A program made the translations under genes and the position numbers. The notes beneath the pieces were generated by a model. It was not told the DNA's origin and made no database searches. It was given only the letters and a program-made list of their open reading frames with translations. DNA of 6,769 bases from Betaproteobacteria bacterium (GTDB lineage Bacteria; Pseudomonadota; Gammaproteobacteria; Burkholderiales; SG8-41), in assembly GCA_020028375.1 (NCBI GenBank), contig JAHZNX010000128.1:1-6769 (forward strand), in the 5' to 3' direction. Shown one piece after another: positions 1-5,055 of this stretch; the first letter of the stretch is position 1, and every line of letters begins with the position of its first letter.

Positions 1-318
1 CATGTCGATGAACGGCGTCTCCTTCCGCACCGAGGCGTTGAGCACCAGGATATCCAGCCGGCCGAAGCGCCTGACGACAGCTTCGACCATCGCGTTCACC
101 GCCTTTGCATCCACGATGTCGGCCAGGTATGCCTCGGCCTTCCCGCCTGACCCGCGGATCTCCTGCACGACTTTTTCCGCGTCCTCCCTGGAGGTGCGCG
201 CGTTGACCGCGACCGCGGCGCCCCCGGCCGCGAGCGCGAGCGCGATGGCGCGCCCGATGTTGCGCGAGGCCCCGGTGACGAGCGCCACCTTGCCCGCGAG
301 CTCATTCGACGTCGCCAT
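1..318 (-). CDS. SDR family oxidoreductase, N-terminal part (gene runs off the left edge)
   Basis: A short-chain dehydrogenase/reductase: a cytosolic NAD(P)-dependent enzyme that oxidises an alcohol or reduces a carbonyl or enoyl group. The 106 visible residues form the first half of a Rossmann fold. The cofactor loop TGASRNIG is at residues 15-22, matching the family pattern TGxxxGxG. NAR at 39-41 ends beta-2; the Arg and absence of an acidic residue suggest NADP(H) preference. An acidic D67 in LADI is expected to contact adenine, and LNAS at 93-96 stands where classical SDRs have NNAG. The catalytic Ser-Tyr-Lys lies beyond the edge, so activity and substrate cannot be judged. The start at 318 is supported by AGGGAG at 323-328 on the minus strand. 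It is divergent from the TTT receptor gene. SDRs of this FabG-like type occur in many pathways, so the name stays generic. Confidence 0.93.
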   Translation of the reverse strand, partial: MATSNELAGKVALVTGASRNIGRAIALALAAGGAAVAVNARTSREDAEKVVQEIRGSGGKAEAYLADIVDAKAVNAMVEAVVRRFGRLDILVLNASVRKETPFIDM

Positions 319-350
319 ATGTCTCCCTGTTTATCGATGCAAAACCCAGC

Positions 351-380
351 CGCAGATTAGCGCAGATTGGCGCAAATGAG
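351..380. repeat. Three tandem 10-bp units, CGCAGATTRG type
   Basis: Units at 351-360, 361-370 and 371-380 read cgcagattag, cgcagattgg and cgcaaatgag. The first two differ at one base; the third is a degraded copy. The 10-bp period is close to one helical turn, and the array sits in the divergent region between the SDR and the receptor gene. It may be a regulator-binding array, or a copy of the dispersed repeats of this general form (AATCTGCG on the other strand) that I recall from many environmental genomes. Confidence 0.6.
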
Positions 381-422
381 AATCCGGTTCCGGCCTTCGA
401 TCGATTTTGAGTTACGATGCAC

Positions 423-437
423 AGGAGGGAAAGGGAA
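423..437 (+). promoter_or_regulatory. Shine-Dalgarno region that fixes the start of the first TTT receptor gene
   Basis: AGGAGG at 423-428 is followed by a second purine-rich run, aagggaa, at 431-437, just before ATG 441. The upstream in-frame ATG at 417 would place this ribosome site inside the coding region, so 441 is the better start. It also yields a compact signal peptide. Confidence 0.75.
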
Positions 438-440
438 GTC

Positions 441-1454
441 ATGATCTCCTGGCTCGGGCTCACTTGCGTAATCGCGGTGGCACTGCTGGTGCTGCCCGCT
501 GGCGCTCAAGCCGCTTCGACAGGCTCAGAGCCCGCCCTGAGCCCGTCGAAGGGACAGGCCTATCCCATGAAGCCCGTTCGCGTGATCCTGTCGGTGCCGG
601 CCGGCGCGACGCCGGATGTGACGGCTCGGCTCGTGACGCCCGGCCTGTCGAACGTCCTCGGGCAGCCGATGGTGGTCGACAACCGCGGCGGGGCCGGTGG
701 ACTGATCGGCGCGGAAATAGTCGCGAAGGCCGCCTCCGACGGCTATACCATCTTCATCAGCAGTCCCGGCGCGCTGACGATCCTGCCGCACCTGCGCAAG
801 GTGCCCTACGACACGCTCAAGGATTTCGCGCCGGTCGGTTTGATTTCGGTGGGGCCTTTCGTGCTGGTCACGCATCCCGCACTGCCCGTGCAGTCGGTCA
901 AGGACCTGATCGCGCTCGCAAGGGCGCAGCCCGGCAAGCTCAACTGCGCCTCGGCCGGAAACGGGACCGCCAACCACCTCGCCCTGGAGCTCTTCAAGCA
1001 GATGGCGGGCGTCAATATCACGCACGTGCCGTACAAGGGGGCGCCGCAGGCGGTGACGGATGTGCTGGCGGGGCACATGGACATGACCTTCAACTCGATC
1101 GCGCCGATCATCGCGCACATCCGGGCGGGGCGGGTGAAGGTGCTCGGCGTCGCGAGCGCGAAGCGCTCATCCCAGCTGCCCGAGGTGCCGACGATCGGCG
1201 AAGCGGGGGTGCCGGGATTTGAAGCCGAGAACTGGTTCGGCATGTTCGCGCCCGCGCAGACGCCGAAGCACATCATCGCGCGCCTGAACGAGGCGCTGGT
1301 CAAGGTCGTGCGCTCCCCGGAGATCCAGAAGCAGTTCGCCGCGCTGGGAGCCGACCCCGTGGGCAACAGCCCCGAGGAATTCGCCGCGTTCGTGCGCCGC
1401 GACATGGAGAAATACGCGAAGGTCGTCAGGATTTCCGGCGCGAGGATTGATTAG
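441..1454 (+). CDS. TTT-family (Bug) periplasmic substrate-binding protein, first copy
   Basis: A tripartite tricarboxylate transporter receptor: it binds a small carboxylate or aromatic acid in the periplasm and normally hands it to a TctA/TctB membrane pair. The protein is 337 residues from ATG 441. Residues 1-24 form a signal peptide (hydrophobic core ending GAQA). Family landmarks are YPMKPVRVI at 41-49, VPAGATPDVTAR at 52-63 and VVDNRGGAGGLIG at 78-90, followed by DGYT, the VPYKG loop and the C-terminal PEVPTIGEAGVPGFEAENWFG stretch in separate conserved blocks. The ending EKYAKVV is usual for the family. Oddity: residues 25-39 (ASTGSEPALSPSKGQ) are encoded by a palindromic repeat inserted in frame between the signal peptide and mature domain. 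It is upstream of a second receptor gene and 81 bp apart from it. No TctA/TctB genes are visible, so ligand and membrane partner are unknown. Confidence 0.93.
   Translation: MISWLGLTCVIAVALLVLPAGAQAASTGSEPALSPSKGQAYPMKPVRVILSVPAGATPDVTARLVTPGLSNVLGQPMVVDNRGGAGGLIGAEIVAKAASDGYTIFISSPGALTILPHLRKVPYDTLKDFAPVGLISVGPFVLVTHPALPVQSVKDLIALARAQPGKLNCASAGNGTANHLALELFKQMAGVNITHVPYKGAPQAVTDVLAGHMDMTFNSIAPIIAHIRAGRVKVLGVASAKRSSQLPEVPTIGEAGVPGFEAENWFGMFAPAQTPKHIIARLNEALVKVVRSPEIQKQFAALGADPVGNSPEEFAAFVRRDMEKYAKVVRISGARID
514..551. repeat. REP-like palindromic repeat inside the receptor coding sequence
   Basis: The left arm CTTCGACAGGCTCAGAGC (514-531) and right arm GCCCTGAGCCCGTCGAAG (534-551) are inverted repeats matching at 16 of 18 positions with a 2-base centre. 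CTTCGACAGGCTCAG is, from memory, the core of a dispersed repeat found in many proteobacterial and environmental genomes. Here it lies in frame within a gene. Similar hexamers CAAGCC (506-511 region) and CAGGCC (555-560 region) flank it about 48 bp apart, and removing 48 bp would restore an ordinary GAQAYP junction. Confidence 0.8.
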
Positions 1455-1497
1455 ACCCGCTGACGATTGTTGTTTCCGGGAACGAGCTGGCACAACC

Positions 1498-1516
1498 ACA
1501 GGCCGGAAAGGCCTGT
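1498..1516 (+). terminator. Hairpin between the two receptor genes (weak terminator or attenuator)
   Basis: ACAGGCC (1498-1504) pairs perfectly with GGCCTGT (1510-1516) around the loop GGAAA. Only a short T run (TTTG) follows, so termination would be partial at best. It sits 44 bases after the first receptor's stop and just before the second gene's ribosome site, so it could reduce or tune expression of the downstream gene. RNA processing or stability is an equally possible role. Confidence 0.4.
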
Positions 1517-1535
1517 TTGCCGAATGGAGGTCCAA

Positions 1536-2507
1536 ATGAGAACGAACGCCCGTGTACTGATCGCAATTGCTGCGGCCTGCGCCGCCCACCCAATGCTCGC
1601 CGTGGCCCAGCAGTGGCCCGACAAGACCGTGCGGATCCTTATTCCCTTCCCGCCGGGCGGGGGGACCGACATCCAGGGCAGGGTGCTCGCGGTCGCGTTC
1701 CAGAAGAGCATGGGCCAAAACTTCATCGTCGACAATCGGAGCGGCGCTTCGGGATTGATCGGGACTCAGCTCGCCGTGGATTCGCCCCCGGACGGCAACA
1801 CCGTGCTGTTCGTTTCCGGCCTCATCTCCGTGGTAGTCACCCTCCGCGCGAAGCACGTGAAATTCGACGTCTACAACGATCTCGTGCCGATCAGCTGGAT
1901 ATCCTCCACGCCGCTCGTGCTTTCCCTGCATCCGAGCGTCCCGGCAAGATCCGTCAAGGAGCTCGTGGCGCTGGCGAAGCGCACGCCCGGGGGAATGAAC
2001 GCGGCCGGCAACGCCGCCGGGACCACCGCCCATCTCACCGCTGAAATGTTCAACCAGGTCGCCGGGCTCAAGTCGACCGTGCTGACCTACCGCGGTGGCG
2101 GGCCGTCGGTGCTGGCATTGATCTCCGGAGAGGCCGATTACCTGTTCGCCACCGCTCCCTCGATCATGCCGCACCTGAGAAGCGGCAAGGCCCGGGCGAT
2201 CGCGGTCACCACGCCCAAGCGTTCCTCGTCGCTGCCGGAGCTGCCGACCATGAACTCGATTTATCCCGGATTCGAAGCCGACAACTGGTACGCGATGTTC
2301 TACCCCAGGGGCACGCCAAAGCCGATCGTGGCGAAGATGAATGCGGAGATCCGGAAGGCGCTCGAGACGCCCGAGATGAAGGCATTCATGCCGAGCGAGG
2401 CTCTCGATCCCGTCGGCAGCAGCCCCGAGGAGCTGACCGCGCTGCTCAAGCGCGAGATTCCGAAATACGCCGGCGTAATCCGGCAGGCGAATATCCGGCT
2501 GGACTGA
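1536..2507 (+). CDS. TTT-family (Bug) periplasmic substrate-binding protein, second copy
   Basis: A second tripartite tricarboxylate transporter receptor of 323 residues. It starts with a basic n-region and an Ala-rich hydrophobic stretch ending in AVAQQ, a typical exported signal peptide. Mature-domain landmarks are QWPDKTVRILIPFPPGGGTD, VDNRSGASGLIG, a PDGNT turn, the TYRGGGP loop and LPELPTMNSIYPGFEADNW near the C-terminal lobe. The ending PKYAGVIRQANIRLD parallels that of the first copy. The start at 1536 is chosen over an upstream in-frame ATG (1467) because TGGAGG at 1525-1530 lies 5 bases before it and the signal peptide begins there. The two receptors are clearly paralogous but diverged, which argues against a recent duplication and for different ligands. 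Many such receptors in Betaproteobacteria are orphans lacking adjacent membrane subunits, as here. Confidence 0.94.
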   Translation: MRTNARVLIAIAAACAAHPMLAVAQQWPDKTVRILIPFPPGGGTDIQGRVLAVAFQKSMGQNFIVDNRSGASGLIGTQLAVDSPPDGNTVLFVSGLISVVVTLRAKHVKFDVYNDLVPISWISSTPLVLSLHPSVPARSVKELVALAKRTPGGMNAAGNAAGTTAHLTAEMFNQVAGLKSTVLTYRGGGPSVLALISGEADYLFATAPSIMPHLRSGKARAIAVTTPKRSSSLPELPTMNSIYPGFEADNWYAMFYPRGTPKPIVAKMNAEIRKALETPEMKAFMPSEALDPVGSSPEELTALLKREIPKYAGVIRQANIRLD

Positions 2508-2510
2508 ACG

Positions 2511-3407
2511 TCAAATGCGCGTGAGTTCCGGCGCGTCGGCCTTCTCGAGCATCCACATCGCGAAGCCCGGGTTCTTCTCCCAGACGCGGGGCTTCCAGTT
2601 GTCGTCCATCTGGTCCATGTCGGCGAAATACTCGGTGCGGCCGCCGCAGGGGTTGTTGAAGTACCAGAAGAGGTTGGAGCCGAGGATGTGCCGTCCCACC
2701 GGCGAGTTGGCCTGCCAGCCGCGGCTCTTCATGTATTTTCCGCCGAGGATGATCTCGTCGATGTCGCGCACTTCGAACGCGGCGTGGTTGAACGAGGGCC
2801 GGTCGTAGCGGGTCGCGAAGAAGAGATTGTGATGGTCGGTCGAGCCGGCGCAGCGCATGAAGGCGCCGGTGTCGAGCGCGCGGTCGGTCAGCCGGAATTT
2901 CAGGCGCTCGAGGTAGAACGCGAGCACCTTCTCGATCCACTGCTCGGGGATGTTGTAGACGATGTGCCCGAGCCGCGTCGGGCGCGCGCGGCGCTCCGGA
3001 TCGAACGGGTGGTTCATGCGCGAGGCCGCCGCAGCGTCCGTTTTCGTGCCCTTCGACAGCGGGCGGAAGCCGATAGCGAAACCGGCTTCGTCGCGCGCGT
3101 GCAGCCCGCCGCGCGAATCGGTCCTGACCTCGCGGTCGCGGGCGAGCTCCGCACCGATGGCTTCGAGCGAGGCGGCGTCCTCCACGCCCCAGATCGCCTC
3201 GCGCAGCGTCGAACCGCCGTCGGGCGCCGCGGGCAATGCCGCGTCGCTCGCCGGCCGAATCAGGATGGACTGTCCCGACGGCATCCTGAACTCCGCACCG
3301 AGTGCGCCGCGCTCGACGCAGGGCAGGCCCCAGTCCTCGTAATAGCGGATGCCGGACTCGACGTCCTCGACCCCGTAGACGAGCGACTCAACACGCATGA
3401 TCTTCAT
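2511..3407 (-). CDS. Two-domain VOC protein, probable type I extradiol ring-cleavage dioxygenase
   Basis: A 298-residue vicinal-oxygen-chelate protein, the usual size for type I extradiol dioxygenases, which use Fe(II) (sometimes Mn) and O2 to open catechol-like rings next to the hydroxyls in the cytosol. Domain 1 (about 4-115) starts RVESLVYGVEDVESGIRYY; domain 2 (about 143-290) starts LGHIVYNI. Candidate metal ligands are H148, H208 (in FNHAAFEV) and E259 (in RTEYF). H193 (in DHHNLFF) and Y249 (in WYFNN) sit where BphC-type enzymes keep their second-sphere His and Tyr. An intact active site favours real dioxygenase activity over a non-catalytic VOC protein. A 25-residue Ala/Arg-rich linker joins the domains. 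The start at 3407 follows GGGAGGG at 3411-3417; ATG 3398 is possible but further away. Its 3' end meets the second receptor gene head-on. The substrate is unknown. Confidence 0.88.
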   Translation of the reverse strand: MKIMRVESLVYGVEDVESGIRYYEDWGLPCVERGALGAEFRMPSGQSILIRPASDAALPAAPDGGSTLREAIWGVEDAASLEAIGAELARDREVRTDSRGGLHARDEAGFAIGFRPLSKGTKTDAAAASRMNHPFDPERRARPTRLGHIVYNIPEQWIEKVLAFYLERLKFRLTDRALDTGAFMRCAGSTDHHNLFFATRYDRPSFNHAAFEVRDIDEIILGGKYMKSRGWQANSPVGRHILGSNLFWYFNNPCGGRTEYFADMDQMDDNWKPRVWEKNPGFAMWMLEKADAPELTRI

Positions 3408-3420
3408 TTGCCCTCCCGAC

Positions 3421-3435
3421 GGCGCCACCGGCGCC
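3421..3435. repeat. GGCGCC direct/inverted repeat in the dioxygenase leader
   Basis: GGCGCC occurs twice, at 3421-3426 and 3430-3435, separated by ACC. Each hexamer is itself palindromic, so the pair can form a short hairpin or a symmetric protein site. It falls between the predicted promoter and the ribosome site of the dioxygenase gene, within its 5' leader. A regulatory role is only a guess. Confidence 0.4.
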
Positions 3436-3446
3436 AGTCACGGGGA

Positions 3447-3474
3447 ATTATAGATGAGGGGTGGGGGCGGGCAA
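3447..3474 (-). promoter_or_regulatory. Sigma70-like promoter for the VOC dioxygenase gene
   Basis: Read on the minus strand, TTGCCC (3474-3469) and a perfect TATAAT (3452-3447) are separated by 16 bases. Transcription would begin near 3440, giving a leader of about 33 bases before ATG 3407. The -35 box matches consensus at four of six positions. This is the clearest promoter in the window and suggests basal expression by the housekeeping sigma factor. Confidence 0.6.
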
Positions 3475-3500
3475 GCAAGGGCAGTTGCACAAGGACATTG

Positions 3501-3530
3501 CGTCATTCCCGCGGAGGCGGGAATCTAGGA
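3501..3530. repeat. ATTCCCGC-type dispersed palindromic repeat
   Basis: ATTCCCGC (3505-3512) and GCGGGAAT (3517-3524) form a perfect 8-bp stem around GGAG, within the longer context cgtcattcccgc...gaatctagga. This resembles the widespread repeats with an ATTCCC...GGGAAT core (compare Neisseria dRS3), named here from memory. It lies in the divergent region between the dioxygenase promoter and the YeeE pair. There is no T run, so it is not an obvious terminator. Confidence 0.7.
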
Positions 3531-3550
3531 CGTTGTATCATGTGACGCCC

Positions 3551-3979
3551 ATGATCGACTGGACGCACTTCACGCCCTGGAGCTCGCTCGCCGGCGGCAT
3601 CGTGATCGGGACGGCCGTCGCGATGCTCGCGCTGCTGAACGGCCGTATCGCGGGCGTCGCCGGCATCATCGGCGGCGTCCTGCGGCCGGCGGCCGGGGAC
3701 ATGGCGTGGCGCTTAGCCTTCATCTTCGGGCTGCTCGTCGCACCGGCGGCGTATCGCCTGTTCGCCGCGCCGGCCGCGCCCACGATCGAGGCAAGTTACC
3801 CCGTGCTCCTGCTGGCGGGGCTGCTGGTGGGCGCTGGCACCCGCTACGGCTCGGGATGCACCAGCGGACACGGTGTGTGCGGTCTGTCGCGATTGTCGCC
3901 GCGCTCGCTGGCGGCGACTATTACGTTCATGCTCGCCGGATTCGTAACGGTGTATGCCGTCCGCCACCTGCTCGTCTGA
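3551..3979 (+). CDS. YeeE/YedE family sulfur transporter half, first subunit
   Basis: A 142-residue membrane protein of the YeeE/YedE (Sulf_transp) family, whose characterised full-length members import thiosulfate or related sulfur compounds across the inner membrane. Hydrophobic segments lie at about 12-30, 34-46, 54-71, 84-98 and 118-140. The family signature GSGCTSGHGVCG occupies residues 101-111 region, with C103, H107 and C110; the Cys of the CxxGH motif is functionally important in the thiosulfate transporter TsuA. It is about half the length of a full YeeE and is followed after 9 bp by its partner half. ATG 3551 is preferred: longer starts would translate the upstream palindromic repeat. 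GTG 3542 is a less likely alternative. The ribosome site is weak. Possible roles are sulfur assimilation, sulfur oxidation or persulfide handling; no sulfur gene nearby discriminates between them. Confidence 0.9.
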   Translation: MIDWTHFTPWSSLAGGIVIGTAVAMLALLNGRIAGVAGIIGGVLRPAAGDMAWRLAFIFGLLVAPAAYRLFAAPAAPTIEASYPVLLLAGLLVGAGTRYGSGCTSGHGVCGLSRLSPRSLAATITFMLAGFVTVYAVRHLLV

Positions 3980-3988
3980 GAAATCGCG

Positions 3989-4459
3989 ATGAATGCTGTG
4001 AGCGCATTTGCGGTCGGCCTTCTCTTTGGCACCGGCTTGATCATCTCCGGCATGACCGATCCATCGAAGATCATCGGGTTCCTCGATATTGCCGGTGCAT
4101 GGGATCCGTCCCTCGCGTTCGTGATGGGTGGGGCGGTTCTGGCGGGCTTCATCGCATTCCGCTTCGCGCGCAAGCGCACCGTCTCCTTCCTCGGCGGCGC
4201 GATGTATCTTCCGACGGCCCGGCACATCGACCGGCCGCTGATTCTCGGCGGGCTCGCGTTCGGGGTGGGCTGGGGCCTCGCCGGCTACTGCCCCGGTCCC
4301 GCGGTCGTATCGCTCGGCGCGGGCCAGGACAAGGCCGTGGTGTTCCTGGTTGCGATGATCGCCGGGATGGCGCTCTACGAGGCGGCGGATCGCCACTTCC
4401 ACGCCCGACGCCGGAGGCGCGTGCCGCGCGAGCTCTCGGACGTCGCCGGCGACGCTTGA
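3989..4459 (+). CDS. YeeE/YedE family sulfur transporter half, second subunit
   Basis: A 156-residue membrane protein pairing with the preceding gene. The N-terminal helix is followed by GMTDPSKIIGFLD at 21-33, a highly conserved block of this half-transporter type. A second hydrophobic segment spans about 43-58. LAGYCPGPAVVSL at 97-109 carries C101, the counterpart of the reactive Cys in the other half. A last helix covers about 115-130, then a basic C-terminal tail with HARRRRR near 138-144, predicted cytoplasmic by the positive-inside rule. It begins 9 bp after its neighbour's stop with only a weak ribosome site, suggesting co-transcription and translational coupling. Together the two proteins are expected to make one pseudo-symmetric channel for a small sulfur compound. 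The gene ends just before a strong hairpin terminator. Confidence 0.9.
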   Translation: MNAVSAFAVGLLFGTGLIISGMTDPSKIIGFLDIAGAWDPSLAFVMGGAVLAGFIAFRFARKRTVSFLGGAMYLPTARHIDRPLILGGLAFGVGWGLAGYCPGPAVVSLGAGQDKAVVFLVAMIAGMALYEAADRHFHARRRRRVPRELSDVAGDA

Positions 4460-4475
4460 GCGGCGAAGTACAAGA

Positions 4476-4501
4476 CAAAGGGCGGCCGCGGCCGCCCTTT
4501 G
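4476..4501. terminator. Perfect 26-bp palindrome, bidirectional terminator
   Basis: The stretch from CAAAGGGCGGCC to GGCCGCCCTTTG around a GC centre is completely self-complementary over 26 bases. The GC-rich core flanked by AAA and TTT on either side fits a rho-independent terminator that works on both strands. It is placed between the 3' ends of the convergent YeeE pair (stop 4459) and glycine-zipper gene (stop 4522). T tracts after the stem are short, so efficiency is uncertain. Confidence 0.8.
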
Positions 4502-4521
4502 CTTATTGCCGGTAGTCTCGG

Positions 4522-4941
4522 CTACAGGCCGCTGCCGATCACGCCGCCGACGACCGCTCCGATCGCAATCGCCGCGGTGCGCCCGTTGCCGCCGCCGAAC
4601 TGGCTGCCGATCGCGGCGCCGATGATGGCCCCGCCGAGCGTGCTCAGCACTTGATTGGGCGCGGCCCCGGCGTATACCGGAGCGGGATGGACGGGCGGCG
4701 CGCCGTAGTAGACGGGGCGCTCGACATACACCGGGCGCTCCACGATTACGGTCCGCCGGACGACGACCGGCTGCCTCACCACAACCTCGCGCACCACGGG
4801 CCGGTGCTTCACCACGACCACCCGTTCCGCGTTGTGGCGGTGGCCCCGCGCAGGAGCCCAGCGCGGGTGATCCGCAAATGCCGGCGCGGTCACGAATAGC
4901 GTGCCTGCTGCCAACGTGAGAATCGTCTTCCGTGCGTTCAT
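4522..4941 (-). CDS. Secreted glycine-zipper (2TM, 17-kDa-antigen-like) envelope protein
   Basis: A 139-residue small exported protein of unknown function. Residues 1-23 are a Sec signal peptide (MNARKTILTL then an Ala-rich core, cleavage after AFA). There is no lipobox Cys, so it is probably periplasmic or outer-membrane associated rather than a lipoprotein. The mature N-terminus is basic and His-rich. Residues 41-78 carry imperfect Val/Arg/Pro repeats such as VVVKHRPVV, VVVRQPVVV and VERPVYVERPVYY, likely an extended surface segment. Residues 102-139 form a glycine zipper, with LGGAIIGAAIG and AIGAVVGGVIG as two membrane-inserting helices. A strong AAAGGAGG (4947-4954, minus strand) sits 5 bases before the ATG, suggesting high translation. 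It is divergent from the MFS gene and shares a 114-bp intergenic region with it. Family members are often linked to envelope stress or integrity, but no role is shown here. Confidence 0.88.
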   Translation of the reverse strand: MNARKTILTLAAGTLFVTAPAFADHPRWAPARGHRHNAERVVVVKHRPVVREVVVRQPVVVRRTVIVERPVYVERPVYYGAPPVHPAPVYAGAAPNQVLSTLGGAIIGAAIGSQFGGGNGRTAAIAIGAVVGGVIGSGL

Positions 4942-4946
4942 GGCGT

Positions 4947-4954
4947 CCTCCTTT
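4947..4954 (-). promoter_or_regulatory. Strong ribosome binding site of the glycine-zipper gene
   Basis: On the minus strand AAAGGAGG is a near-perfect anti-16S match, 5 bases upstream of the ATG at 4941. It is the strongest ribosome site in the window and contrasts with the divergent MFS gene, which has none. Confidence 0.8.
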
Positions 4955-5027
4955 CAAGGTTGCCTGAGGCTTAGAACGCCGATACCGCCGCCGGCGTGCA
5001 CGCCAAAGTGAAACAAGGTGTTAACCC

Positions 5028-5047
5028 TGTAACAGCGTTGTTACAAT
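5028..5047. promoter_or_regulatory. Palindromic operator candidate overlapping a possible -10 box of the MFS gene
   Basis: TGTAACA (5028-5034) and TGTTACA (5039-5045) are perfect inverted repeats around GCGT. A further TGTTA at 5019-5023 could pair with TAACA at 5030-5034, giving three related half-sites. TACAAT at 5042-5047 resembles a -10 box for the plus-strand MFS gene, though no good -35 box is seen (TGTTAA at 5019-5024 is poor). A dimeric repressor bound here would block transcription. The site lies between divergent genes and might act on both. Confidence 0.5.
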
Positions 5048-5055
5048 TCCGGCGC

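Noticed and set aside
319..440. Promoter boxes for the SDR and first receptor gene
   Set aside because: TACGAT at 413-418 resembles a -10 box but has no acceptable -35 partner, and nothing convincing is seen for the minus strand, so no promoter is called.
407..1222. Long open frame overlapping the first receptor gene in another frame
   Set aside because: It has no family character and low-complexity Arg/Gly/Ala composition typical of shifted frames in GC-rich DNA; the receptor frame has signal peptide and conserved motifs.
1167..2174. 335-codon open frame on the minus strand across both receptor genes
   Set aside because: It spans two well-supported plus-strand genes and their gap and is His/Arg/Gly-rich without recognisable motifs; a shadow frame.
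3051..3060. CTTCGACAGC inside the dioxygenase linker, like the left arm of the repeat at 514
   Set aside because: Only 9 of 10 bases match and there is no second arm; chance similarity in coding DNA is enough.
3461..3550. Longer start for the first YeeE gene
   Set aside because: The extra residues are translated from the ATTCCCGC palindrome (giving a SFPRRRESR-like string, a common misannotation artefact) and overlap the divergent dioxygenase promoter.
3713..4957. 414-codon minus-strand open frame across the YeeE pair, terminator and part of the glycine-zipper gene
   Set aside because: It overlaps three supported genes and a terminator, and its protein is Arg/Gly/Ala-rich with no domain.
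4996..5055. N-terminal extension of the MFS protein from GTG 4996
   Set aside because: The 20 extra residues cover the operator dyad and possible -10 box and have no ribosome site or family resemblance.
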